DNA from: JAKFFN01 sp036675025 | GTDB taxonomy: Bacteria > Sumerlaeota > Sumerlaeia > Sumerlaeales > Sumerlaeaceae | Length of the DNA stretch: 52,711 nt | Assembly: GCA_036675025.1 (NCBI GenBank) | Contig: JAKFFN010000040.1 | Span: forward strand, 1 to 52,711 | Reading direction: 5' to 3' | Shown: in pieces, positions 33,426-41,173 of the stretch | Layout of the letters: each line of letters begins with the position of its first letter | Position numbering within the stretch: position 1 is the stretch's first letter | Translations under genes and position numbers: made by a program | The notes under the pieces: generated by a model | The model's input: the letters and a program-made list of their open reading frames with translations, nothing else | Databases searched by the model: none | Told to the model about the DNA's origin: nothing

Positions 33426-33896
33426 ATGGCCGCTAACAAAATTAACGACGAATCGCAGGAAAATAACGGGCAAGACGTCCATGAGCCCGTAGACTTTTTT
33501 GAATCTGAAATCTCTCGCTACGCGGCTAATCTGGAAGCTGATTCCGATGACGCTTATTCGCGGTATGGATTTACGCTTTACCACTCGCTGCCGCCGGCAC
33601 ACATGGTAGTGGAAAGCCGCAAACTTGGGTTTTTCCGGGACGATGCAGTTGATTTGTACAATCTTGCCGGTCTCGAGGCCAGCAACGAGAACTACGAAGC
33701 TGCAGCCGGGCTGCTGGAAAAGGCACTAGGCCAGGATGAGACGCTGGCTGACGCCGTGTATAATCTTGCGCTCTGCTATGAGAAACTTGACCGCAAGGCT
33801 GAGGCTCTAAAGCTATGGGAGAAGTTTAAAACCCTGGCTGATGAAGAAGAAGACCTGGCACCCGTCGATGCACACCTGGCAGAACTTCAGGCTTAG
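33426..33896 (+). CDS. TPR-repeat protein, cytosolic
   Basis: A 156-residue acidic protein with no signal peptide. The C-terminal half contains two TPR-like helix pairs: NEN-YEAAAGLLEKALGQDET and LADAVYNLALCYEKLDRKAEALKLWEKF. The N-terminal half (FFESEISRYAANLEADSDDAYSRYGF) may hold a degenerate repeat. ATG 33426 is preceded by GCAGGAG at 33407-33413, rather far at 12 nt; an in-frame TTG at 33390 is the alternative. Single gene between the regulator and a strong hairpin. Partner unknown; one of several TPR proteins in the window. Confidence 0.7.
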   Translation: MAANKINDESQENNGQDVHEPVDFFESEISRYAANLEADSDDAYSRYGFTLYHSLPPAHMVVESRKLGFFRDDAVDLYNLAGLEASNENYEAAAGLLEKALGQDETLADAVYNLALCYEKLDRKAEALKLWEKFKTLADEEEDLAPVDAHLAELQA

Positions 33897-33937
33897 TTAG
33901 TTCCGTAGTTGATGCAGTGCAGCATTTTAGATTTATC

Positions 33938-33982
33938 GGGTTTGTTGCCGCGCAGTTTTGCTATTGACGCGGCGGCAAACCC
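33938..33982 (+). terminator. Long hairpin, probable terminator after the TPR gene
   Basis: GGGTTTGTTGCCGCG (33938-33952) pairs with CGCGGCGGCAAACCC (33968-33982), 15 bp with two G-U pairs and a 15-nt loop. The downstream tract ATTAATTTT is only moderately T rich. It separates the TPR gene from the amidase operon. Confidence 0.6.
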
Positions 33983-34015
33983 ATTAATTTTCAAGGCCGT
34001 GAAGTTTTAATCGAG

Positions 34016-35374
34016 ATGTTTTTTCTGATGCGTTTTTTCCGTCACAGCCTCATAAAAGCGGCCATGGCCCTGGTGTTCGCCACACTGTTCTTGCTGCCTG
34101 CCAGTGGCGAGACAGTCACGCGCGTATCCTGGGACCCTCCCAACCCTAAGTATAATAAGTTTATCCTCGAGTTTGACTCAATCCCGCGTTACAATGTCGT
34201 TGATGATCTGGCCGAATCGAACTTCTTCTACATTGATTTTTACGGTTTGAAGCAGAGCTATAAACGCCGCCTGCTCGAGATCGAAAACGATCCCATCCTT
34301 AAGTATGTGGACGCGCTGTCTTACCCGGACTCCGGCGTGCTGCGCCTGGTTTTTTATGCGAAGCAGCCTAATACGAAATTTGATATCCAGGTAATATCCG
34401 GTCCCCCATCTATTATCATCTATACATTAGCACCCGGTGCGACTGCGCCTGATTCCGGGGTAACCGTTGCCAACAGCAACACTTCAATCACGGTTTCTTC
34501 TGTGTCAGCTGATACTCCCGTAACAACGGCAGGGATATCAACCCAGGTCGGGTTCGAGGTGCCGAAGATTCCTGAGCCGGATGCCAAGATTGCCCGGCAG
34601 CACAGCCGGGGAAAAAAATACATCATGATTGACCCCGGACATGGTGGTGCGAACGGCGGAGCAAGTTCTGATGTAAGCGTGGGCGGCAGAAAGCTTCAGG
34701 AGAAGGAACTGACGATTAAGTTCGCCTATGAGCTAAAGAAACTCATCGACAGCCACCCGGACCTGGTAGGGCTCATGACCCGCGTTGACGATTCCAACGT
34801 CGGACTTCGAGAACGGGTGAAAATCGCAGAAGACAACCGGGGGGACGCAGGGAATCTCTTTATTTCGCTTCACTTAAATGACGCCCCGCAGAATCCTAAC
34901 GCTCGTGGCATGGAAGTTTACTTTCTGAACCAGAAAGGCACCGTAGATGCCGCTGTGCGCCAAATAGAAGAAAAAGAAAACCGCGACGTTGGTGTTTCTG
35001 ACGAGAGCAGCGGCCAGAGTCTGTTGAACACCATGATGACGGAAATGAAGAAGCAAAAGCTGGAAGACTGGCAGTACGAAAGCTACATTTTCTGCCGGCG
35101 GCTGGAGCAGTCCATGCTGACCGCACCCTATTTTGCTGCACATAACCGGGGCGTTAAGAACGCGAATTTCGTGGTTTTGAAGAATTTTGAGATGCCGGCA
35201 GTTTTGCTGGAGATTGGGTTTATCTCAAACACACAGGAATTGAAGTCACTGATGGACACCGAATTCCAGCAAACGACGGCCAAACTTGTTTATAATGCCA
35301 TCAACGCTTACTTCGCAGAAAATGATCCGACGTTTACTCCGCGGTACGTAGCAGCAAGCGGTGCTGCCCGATGA
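34016..35374 (+). CDS. N-acetylmuramoyl-L-alanine amidase (AMIN-like plus Amidase_3)
   Basis: A 452-residue exported zinc amidase that cuts the glycan-peptide bond of peptidoglycan, the AmiC type used in cell separation. Signal peptide about 1-32 (LIKAAMALVFATLFLLPASG). Residues about 35-140 look like an AMIN-type beta domain that targets the septal wall. A Ser/Thr-rich linker follows, then the Amidase_3 domain from about 200: DPGHGG with His209, EKEL with Glu229, SLHLNDA with His286, and the catalytic Glu399 in VLLEIGFISN. An insertion between His286 and Glu399 (ENRDVGVSDESSGQ...) is as in AmiC, where it is autoinhibitory. Its stop overlaps the nusB start (ATGA). Confidence 0.93.
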   Translation: MFFLMRFFRHSLIKAAMALVFATLFLLPASGETVTRVSWDPPNPKYNKFILEFDSIPRYNVVDDLAESNFFYIDFYGLKQSYKRRLLEIENDPILKYVDALSYPDSGVLRLVFYAKQPNTKFDIQVISGPPSIIIYTLAPGATAPDSGVTVANSNTSITVSSVSADTPVTTAGISTQVGFEVPKIPEPDAKIARQHSRGKKYIMIDPGHGGANGGASSDVSVGGRKLQEKELTIKFAYELKKLIDSHPDLVGLMTRVDDSNVGLRERVKIAEDNRGDAGNLFISLHLNDAPQNPNARGMEVYFLNQKGTVDAAVRQIEEKENRDVGVSDESSGQSLLNTMMTEMKKQKLEDWQYESYIFCRRLEQSMLTAPYFAAHNRGVKNANFVVLKNFEMPAVLLEIGFISNTQELKSLMDTEFQQTTAKLVYNAINAYFAENDPTFTPRYVAASGAAR

Positions 35375-35832
35375 GCCAGTCTGGATTTTCAAGTTCTCCG
35401 TCTGGTTTAATGCGGCGCCGTGAAGCGCGCCGTATTGCCATGACCATTCTGTATGCACAGGCATGTACTGGCTACAAGCTGGACGAAGTTCTTGGTTTGC
35501 TACGAAGCATGCGGTCGGAATGGGGTGTGTTGCCGGAATTTGCTGAGAAACTGGCATTTTGCGTGCAGCGTAATGACCACGATCTTGAAACGGAAGTAAC
35601 CCAGGTACTTGAGAACTGGCGTTTTGATCGTTTGTCTTTGATCGAGAGGGCTTTACTGAAACTCGGTTGTGCGGAGATTCTCTACTTCCCGGACATTCCG
35701 CCGCGCGTAACTATAAACGAGTATATTGAGCTGGCGAAGGTGTTTTCTAACGAAAATGCGCCACCGTTCATCAATGGAATCCTGGATAAACTGGTTCATA
35801 AATCGGCAAAACCTGACATTCAGAAGCGATAG
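35371..35832 (+). CDS. nusB: Transcription antitermination factor NusB
   Basis: A 153-residue all-helical RNA-binding protein acting with NusE at boxA in rRNA antitermination. REARRIAMTILYAQ at the start and the C-terminal LGCAEILYFPDIPPRVTINEYIELAKVFSNENAPPFINGILDKL are standard, apart from the ENAPPF form where many have DKSAxF. A 12-residue Ser-rich N-terminal extension precedes the core. ATG 35371 overlaps the amidase stop by 4 nt, so translation is probably coupled. Followed by der after 58 nt. ribH, a common nusB neighbour, is 3.1 kb upstream on the same strand. Confidence 0.93.
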   Translation: MSQSGFSSSPSGLMRRREARRIAMTILYAQACTGYKLDEVLGLLRSMRSEWGVLPEFAEKLAFCVQRNDHDLETEVTQVLENWRFDRLSLIERALLKLGCAEILYFPDIPPRVTINEYIELAKVFSNENAPPFINGILDKLVHKSAKPDIQKR

Positions 35833-35890
35833 CAGCCAATCTAGTCACTGAGTCGAATACTCCAGGGCAGAAAGGCTAAACAACCAAGCC

Positions 35891-37267
35891 ATGCCACGCC
35901 AAATCGTACGTAAGAAATTGCCCCTTGTCGCCATCGTTGGAAGACCCAACGTTGGTAAATCCACCATGTTTAACCGGCTCACGGGATCTCGTAAAGCCGT
36001 TGTGCACGAGAAACCGGGGATGACGCGTGATCTCAATTACCTGGAAGCGGAATGGGAAGGTAAGAGCTTTATCCTTATTGATACCGGAGGATATGAGCTT
36101 GAAACGGAAAATGAGATTTACCGCCAGATGCGTGAGCAGACGCTGATTGCTGTTGATCAGGCGGACGTAATTATATTTCTGACGAATCTCAACGAGCCTA
36201 ACAACGCTGTTGATGACGAAGTTATGCGGCGCCTGCGTCGCAGTGGAAAGCCTGTTGTTCTTGCGATTAACAAGGCGGATTCGAAAGCACGCCGCGAAGA
36301 AGCCATTGCTGAGTTTGCCGGTTATGGCTCCAAGTACATGGTTGGTGTGAGCGCGCTGCACGGTAACGGTACCGGAGATCTTCTGGACATGGTAGTTGAG
36401 CTTTTACCGGACATGTCTGATGATGATGAAGAACAGGACCTGCGAATTCGCCTGGCGGTAGTAGGACGGCCAAATGTTGGCAAGAGTACCCTAGTGAATA
36501 AAATCCTGGGATATGAGCGCAGCATTGCGTCGGACATTCCTGGAACTACCCGCGACGCAGTCGACACTACGTTTGAGCGGAACGAGCAGCGCTATACGAT
36601 AATCGACACAGCTGGAATTCGTCGGCGTGGTAAAATTGAAAAAGGGCCGGAGAAGCTGAGCGCCCTGGCGAGCCGCATGAGTATGCAGCAGTGCGACGTG
36701 GCTTTGCTGCTGGTTGATGCTATTGATGGAATTACGGAACAGGACGCGCACGTAGCGGGCTTTGCGGTGGACGCCGGGTGTGCGGTAATTATTGTTGTGA
36801 ACAAGTGGGATGCCGTTGAGAAAACGCATCGAAGTGTTGATGAGTTTACGCGGGACCTCAAGGATGAGTGGGGTTTCCTGAAAGACGCTCCTGTCTTGTT
36901 CATCTCGGCTCTTACGGGGCAGCGGGTCGAAAAGCTATTTGACCTGATAGCACAGGTGTTTTCCGAGTATACTCGCGAGATTGGGACGTCGGAGCTGAAC
37001 GTATGGCTTGCCCAGGCAACTACTTACCTCTCTCCTCCCGTTCGCAGCGGTCGCCAGTTAAAAATTAAGTACGTGACCCAGACCGGGAACCGTCCTCCGT
37101 CATTTACGTTTTTCGTAAATGACCCTGACCTGGTGCATTTTTCCTACGAACGGTTTCTCTTAAACCAGCTGCGAAAGAAGTTTGGCTTTACCGGCGTGCC
37201 AGTACGTTTCAGGTACAGGCAGAAATCAGAAGACGCCCCGCGAAAGGGGCGTCCTTACCAGCGATAG
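35891..37267 (+). CDS. der: Ribosome-assembly GTPase Der (EngA)
   Basis: A 458-residue tandem-GTPase needed for 50S subunit maturation. First G domain: GRPNVGKST, DTGGYE, NKAD (about residues 10-165). Acidic linker DDDEEQD. Second G domain: GRPNVGKST, DTAGIRRRG, NKWD (about 180-345). The C-terminal KH-like domain follows (about 355-440) and ends in the basic tail RYRQKSEDAPRKGRPYQR. All guanine-nucleotide motifs are intact. ATG 35891 lacks a clear Shine-Dalgarno but gives the family N-terminus KLPLVAIVGRPNVGKS. Probably the last gene of the amidase-nusB-der transcript; converges with the CHC2-TPR gene 23 nt away. Confidence 0.97.
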   Translation: MPRQIVRKKLPLVAIVGRPNVGKSTMFNRLTGSRKAVVHEKPGMTRDLNYLEAEWEGKSFILIDTGGYELETENEIYRQMREQTLIAVDQADVIIFLTNLNEPNNAVDDEVMRRLRRSGKPVVLAINKADSKARREEAIAEFAGYGSKYMVGVSALHGNGTGDLLDMVVELLPDMSDDDEEQDLRIRLAVVGRPNVGKSTLVNKILGYERSIASDIPGTTRDAVDTTFERNEQRYTIIDTAGIRRRGKIEKGPEKLSALASRMSMQQCDVALLLVDAIDGITEQDAHVAGFAVDAGCAVIIVVNKWDAVEKTHRSVDEFTRDLKDEWGFLKDAPVLFISALTGQRVEKLFDLIAQVFSEYTREIGTSELNVWLAQATTYLSPPVRSGRQLKIKYVTQTGNRPPSFTFFVNDPDLVHFSYERFLLNQLRKKFGFTGVPVRFRYRQKSEDAPRKGRPYQR

Positions 37268-37290
37268 GCTATAAAGAATTCGGGGCGTAA

Positions 37291-38889
37291 TTACAGCCCC
37301 GGATCTGTCTTAAACTTACCGCTTTCGCTTTTGTAGGAATCCAGAGCCAGGCAAAACGCCGCATAGAATTCACGAATGATCTTGGCTTCATTATCTGAAA
37401 TGAAACCCTGGTTACTCCCCTTCTGTACATCACGGTACACGCCTTGAAGGTGTGACTGGAGAGATTCCAGTTGGTTACGGTTGTATGCGTCCATATTCTT
37501 GCGGCACAGGTTAATGCGTGGATCGTCTGCAGCAAGGCTAGGTAACTGGCCGGCTGGGAATGGCGTAAGAGCTGCACCAGTAGGGGTTGCGCTTGCCACG
37601 GCACTGAGGGAGGGGGTGTTCTGTCGCACTGTAGACGGTGCACCGGGGCGTGCTACACCGAAAGCACCTGCGGGGCGGCCAAGCGATCCAGCCGGCCGAC
37701 CGAGCCCTCCGGCTGGGCGACCCAATCCACCACCAAGGCGGGGCAGGCTACCGGTGCTGGGAGATTTGCCCAGGTTTCTGGGTTTGGGAATGGCGGTAGC
37801 ATTTGGATTGGTAGTTGCGGCTGACGGAGCGTCTGCTCCAGCGGACTCGTCTTCCTCACTCAGGCCAACAGAAGCCTTCAGGTCGTGAAGCCAGTGTTCG
37901 TATTCCACTTCCCGTTCGTCATGGGCTTCCTGTGAAGCTTCCTGGAGTTCAATGGCTTTCTCAATGCGCGCACGCAGCTCTTTCATAGCCGGATTGCCAG
38001 GCGTGTACCGCAGACCCTGGTCTACGGTTTCGCGCGCTTTTTTCAGGTTGTTCTGGCGGATAAAGTGCGTCGTGGCTGTCCGCAGTTCTTCAACCGCGTC
38101 AAAATAATTACCCTGCTTAAGATAGACTTCGCCCAGCGTCCTGTGGCTTTCAGGGTACTCGGGGCAAAGCTCGATCATTTTTTTGCAGACGTTCTCTGCA
38201 TCCTTGAGCTCACCCTTGCGAACGTGTTTATCTACAACCCATTTCAGCTGGGAAACGGCTTCGTCCTCGCGTTTCAGCCGGCTAAAGAGATAGCTGAGCT
38301 GCTTGCGTACCTTTACGTCATCAGGTGAAATAATGACGAGAATGTTGTAAATATTAAGGGTCTTATCAAGCTCGCCGCGGACGCCAAACTGCTCGGCTGC
38401 GGTCATGTATTCCCGGTAACCGTTATCTTTGTCGCCAAGCTCAAGGTAAAGAGCTGCCAGGCGGCATCGGGTAATTTCATTATCAGGCTCCAGCTGCACG
38501 GCTTTCTGGAGCAGGGGCAATGCCTCGACAAGGCTGCCTTCCTGGATCATCTTATCCGCGCGCTCAACCATATCGGTCTCGCTGGTGCCGGTATTCCTGA
38601 TGTGATCCACAACTTCAGGGATATCGATACCCATGTACATGCTATAGAACTCGAGGAGATTACCCCCGCGGTGTCCTTCGCAGTTGGTGTACTGGCATTT
38701 GAACGTGTTGCGGTCGGTATAGATAATCATCGACCGGCGGATCTGATCTTTGTGCAGCGGGCAGAACAGGCGAATCGTGTTGCCTTCCCGGTAAAGGGAC
38801 GATTCCTGGAAACCCATCTTAACGAGTAGATCCCACGCATCCAGTGATGCGTTGACGGCAAGCTCTTCTTCGGTAAAATAGTAATTCAC
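37291..38889 (-). CDS. CHC2-type zinc-finger domain fused to TPR repeats
   Basis: A 532-residue cytosolic protein of unusual make-up. Residues about 36-95 resemble the DnaG CHC2 zinc finger: IRLFCPLHKDQIRRSM...FKCQYTNCEGHRGGNLLEFYSMY, ligands Cys43, His46, Cys65, Cys70; the last spacing is C-x4-C where DnaG has C-x2-C. Residues about 110-330 are a series of TPR pairs (DKMIQEGSLVEALPLLQKAVQLEPD; VRKGELKDAENVCKKMIELCPEYPE). A low-complexity linker (about 365-440) carries four GRPAG-type repeats, and the last 80 residues form another helical part. No Toprim or polymerase core, so it is not a primase. The CHC2 part may bind nucleic acid. It converges with der, and its upstream region is the palindrome-bearing one. 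Confidence 0.8.
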   Translation of the reverse strand: MNYYFTEEELAVNASLDAWDLLVKMGFQESSLYREGNTIRLFCPLHKDQIRRSMIIYTDRNTFKCQYTNCEGHRGGNLLEFYSMYMGIDIPEVVDHIRNTGTSETDMVERADKMIQEGSLVEALPLLQKAVQLEPDNEITRCRLAALYLELGDKDNGYREYMTAAEQFGVRGELDKTLNIYNILVIISPDDVKVRKQLSYLFSRLKREDEAVSQLKWVVDKHVRKGELKDAENVCKKMIELCPEYPESHRTLGEVYLKQGNYFDAVEELRTATTHFIRQNNLKKARETVDQGLRYTPGNPAMKELRARIEKAIELQEASQEAHDEREVEYEHWLHDLKASVGLSEEDESAGADAPSAATTNPNATAIPKPRNLGKSPSTGSLPRLGGGLGRPAGGLGRPAGSLGRPAGAFGVARPGAPSTVRQNTPSLSAVASATPTGAALTPFPAGQLPSLAADDPRINLCRKNMDAYNRNQLESLQSHLQGVYRDVQKGSNQGFISDNEAKIIREFYAAFCLALDSYKSESGKFKTDPGL

Positions 38890-39325
38890 GGCCCGTCGTT
38901 AACCCTCTCCAGAAATGGGACTAATGCCCACGTTACTGACTTTTCCACAACCTGTTGTAAAGAGAAAACTCATTTGAGTTCAGTCGTACATGCATTTTGT
39001 ATTTAAAGTAATACTTTAACCCTGTGGGTAACTTCTGAAACTTCTATACCAACCCGTATCAGTGACCACTTACCATGCAGAAGATCCTAACCGTGTTCGA
39101 TAAACTTGCACCGGGTTGCCTGTTCTTGCTGATACCAGACAAGCCCCGGCAGCCAGACAGCAAAGTCATTGTGAATCTCTAGATATCTCAAATTAGGTCA
39201 TTTGCGGTCGCAGTATTCATGTATCTGCTCAATCGGTCTCAGGCGCCCCAGCGGTACGTGGTACATCCTTTGCAGAATGGGAAATCCGAGGTCGACACCT
39301 CATCTCATTTTATCAGGAGATTGCC
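38890..39325. promoter_or_regulatory. 436-nt divergent upstream region with two palindromes
   Basis: Lies between the CHC2-TPR gene (minus) and the first small exported protein (plus), and holds no gene I can support. It contains AACTCATTTGAGTT (38967-38980), a perfect 14-nt palindrome; TTAAAGTAATACTTTAA (39003-39019), a perfect 17-nt palindrome; a TTTTCCACA sequence (38941-38949, DnaA-box-like with one mismatch); and a small GAGGT-CGAC-ACCTC hairpin (39288-39301). The palindromes look like operators of dimeric regulators. Confidence 0.5.
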
Positions 39326-39571
39326 ATGAGTGCAGGACGTGTTTTTCTAGCCAGCTTGCTTGCTCTCCTCCTGGCAATAGGAGCTTCATCTACGGCATCA
39401 GCTGGAACTGGTTACAGGTTAGACCTGATGGCCAGGAGTACCTGGGCGGGGTTTTCCGGGTGGCCTGCCACAGTATCAATGACGTATCCCGCGGCACTTG
39501 CTTTCAACAGTGCCATGTCAGCGCCATCCGCTGAAAGTTTACTGCCGGAATCTCTGGCAGAGCGATTTTAG
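39326..39571 (+). CDS. Small exported protein of unknown function
   Basis: An 81-residue protein I do not recognise. The first 27 residues form a clear signal peptide (MSAGRVFLASLLALLLAIGASSTASA|GT), leaving a mature part of about 54 residues with several Trp, Met and Ser residues and no Cys. ATG 39326 has AGGAGA at 39315-39320, 5 nt upstream, one of the better ribosome sites in the window, which is the main reason for calling it. It is followed after 32 nt by another small exported protein with an equally good ribosome site, so the two probably form one transcript ending at the terminator near 39.9 kb. Confidence 0.6.
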   Translation: MSAGRVFLASLLALLLAIGASSTASAGTGYRLDLMARSTWAGFSGWPATVSMTYPAALAFNSAMSAPSAESLLPESLAERF

Positions 39572-39603
39572 GTTTAGATTATATTATAAACAGGAGTAGA
39601 AAC

Positions 39604-39855
39604 ATGCTTAACAAAAAGATTACATTGATAGCTGCTGGTATTGCCTGCGCTGTGCTGGCTCCGGCCACCTCACAGGCGGGCCGTTCAAGCTACGGCTTCA
39701 GCTTCAGCACAGGGGGACCTATGTTTGCCCCGGCGCCAGTGTACGTTGCTCCGCCGCCTCCTCCCCCGGTTGTTTATCCGGCGTATTATTATCCGGCCTA
39801 CCCAGCGTACTACCGGCCCGCTCCCTCCTTCAGCTTCTCCTATCACGGCCACTAA
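39604..39855 (+). CDS. Small exported Pro/Tyr-rich protein
   Basis: An 83-residue protein. Signal peptide about 1-25 (LITLIAAGIACAVLAPATSQA-like: MLNKKITLIAAGIACAVLAP, then ATSQA|GR). The mature part is low in complexity: a glycine/serine/phenylalanine start (SSYGFSFSTGG), a run of six prolines, then PAYYYPAYPAYY repeats and SFSFSYHGH. Such sequences are seen in many bacterial surface or envelope proteins of unknown role. ATG 39604 has AGGAG 8 nt upstream. Follows the previous small gene and precedes a terminator. No homology-based function can be given. Confidence 0.65.
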   Translation: MLNKKITLIAAGIACAVLAPATSQAGRSSYGFSFSTGGPMFAPAPVYVAPPPPPPVVYPAYYYPAYPAYYRPAPSFSFSYHGH

Positions 39856-39876
39856 GTTAAAAGCGCGGTTGCTAAT

Positions 39877-39903
39877 AAGCCCGACCTCTGGTCGGGCTTT
39901 TCT
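39877..39903 (+). terminator. Rho-independent terminator after the small exported genes
   Basis: AAGCCCGACC (39877-39886) pairs exactly with GGTCGGGCTT (39890-39899), loop TCT, followed by a T-rich tract (TTTTCTT). Confidence 0.9.
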
Positions 39904-39995
39904 TATGCTCTGGCAAATTCAATCGAAAGCAACATGTAAGCTAAGGAACACGAATGTAGCAAGCGAGTGTACTACCTTGGTGGAGGAATGCCTGA

Positions 39996-40445
39996 TTGTT
40001 TCTTGTCCGAGTTAAAACGACATTTAGCGCGGCCCACCGGCTCTATAAGCCGGAGCTGAGCGATGAGGATAATGCGCTGCTTTACGGTAAGTGCTCTAAT
40101 CCCAACGGTCACGGGCATAACTACGACCTGGAAGTTGCTGTAGCGGGGGAAATCGATGCATCTACAGGTATGGTTATCAATTTTTACGAGGTTACGCGCC
40201 TTGTAGACGAACTTATCCATGACAAGGTGGATCACCGCAACCTTAACACCGATGTCGATTTTATGCGTGGTTTGATACCGACCGCTGAAAACATGGCCTT
40301 GAAGTTCTGGGAAGTACTGGAGCCTCATATAAAAGAAGGCCGTCTATACAGTATATCGGTCGGCGAGCGGGGAAACAATATCATCACTTATTATGGGCCC
40401 CAGGTGGCTGCAAATCCCCTTGCCGCCATGCCCATACTGGAGTAA
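39996..40445 (+). CDS. queD: 6-carboxytetrahydropterin / 6-pyruvoyl-tetrahydropterin synthase family (QueD-like)
   Basis: A 149-residue zinc enzyme using dihydroneopterin triphosphate. TTFSAAHRLY gives His14; LYGKCSNPNGHGHNYDLEV gives Cys33 and zinc ligands His39 and His41; VINFYEVTRLVDELIHDKVDHRNLN and PTAENMALKFW also fit. In bacteria next to folE the usual role is QueD, making 6-carboxytetrahydropterin for queuosine, but the CSNPNGHGHNY form is also typical of pyruvoyl-tetrahydropterin synthases, so tetrahydropterin synthesis is possible. The start is TTG 39996, with GGAGG 9 nt upstream (39982-39986); no ATG in frame precedes the conserved residues. folE begins 10 nt after the stop. Confidence 0.87.
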   Translation: MFLVRVKTTFSAAHRLYKPELSDEDNALLYGKCSNPNGHGHNYDLEVAVAGEIDASTGMVINFYEVTRLVDELIHDKVDHRNLNTDVDFMRGLIPTAENMALKFWEVLEPHIKEGRLYSISVGERGNNIITYYGPQVAANPLAAMPILE

Positions 40446-40455
40446 GAGACCAGGC

Positions 40456-41139
40456 ATGTCAGATACTAACAATGATTTAGGCCGTAGAACAGCGGATTCA
40501 CGGTTTATCAGTAACCTAGCCGATAGCGTGGCGCTTGATGAGGAAAACTCTGACGCTCCTGTGACGGAGCAGGAGACAGAACTTCAGTCTCACGTACGGC
40601 GCACCCTGGAGCTTCTAGGAGAAGATCCGGAGCGCGAGGGCCTTATCAGGACCCCGAGACGCGTGGCCAAGGCTCTGGAGACGCTGACTTCCGGCTACAG
40701 CATGTCTGTGGAAAAGATAGTCAACAATGCCATCTTTTCAGAGCAATATGACGAGATTGTTTCAATTAAGAACATCCACTTCTTCAGCCTGTGCGAACAC
40801 CACATGCTTCCATTTTACGGCATTGCAAATGTAGGGTACATCCCGGATGGCAAGGTTGTCGGGTTAAGCAAGATTCCCCGGATTGTCGACATGTTCGCGC
40901 GGCGGCTTCAATTGCAGGAGCGACTGACAAACCAGATCGCGTATTGCCTGAACGACATACTGGAGCCCAAAGGGGTGGCTGTTGTAATGGAAGGCTTCCA
41001 TCTTTGTATGATGATGCGAGGCGTAGAGAAGCAGTCATGCACCACCGTAACCAGTTGTATGCTGGGGGACTTCCGTAGTAACGTCCAGACGCGAAATGAG
41101 TTTATGTCCCTGTGCGGAAGTCATACAATTAATAAATAG
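40456..41139 (+). CDS. folE: GTP cyclohydrolase I (FolE)
   Basis: A 227-residue enzyme making dihydroneopterin triphosphate from GTP, the substrate of the preceding gene's enzyme and of the folate pathway. Zinc ligands Cys113 and His116 (FSLCEHHMLPFYG) and Cys184 (GFHLCMMMRG) are present, with VVGLSKIPRIVDMFARRLQLQERLT, EKQSCTTVTSCMLGDFR and a C-terminal NEF. A 40-residue acidic N-terminal extension precedes HVRRTLELLGEDPEREGLIRTPRRV. ATG 40456 has AGG close upstream; an in-frame ATG at 40393 would sit inside queD. Probable queD-folE operon; a radical SAM gene follows 34 nt later. Confidence 0.96.
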   Translation: MSDTNNDLGRRTADSRFISNLADSVALDEENSDAPVTEQETELQSHVRRTLELLGEDPEREGLIRTPRRVAKALETLTSGYSMSVEKIVNNAIFSEQYDEIVSIKNIHFFSLCEHHMLPFYGIANVGYIPDGKVVGLSKIPRIVDMFARRLQLQERLTNQIAYCLNDILEPKGVAVVMEGFHLCMMMRGVEKQSCTTVTSCMLGDFRSNVQTRNEFMSLCGSHTINK

Positions 41140-41173
41140 GGCATGATGGCAGGCAGGATTCCCAGGAGCAGTT

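Noticed and set aside
38941..38949. Replication origin at TTTTCCACA
   Set aside because: A single imperfect DnaA box without a cluster, AT-rich unwinding region or dnaA/dnaN neighbours.
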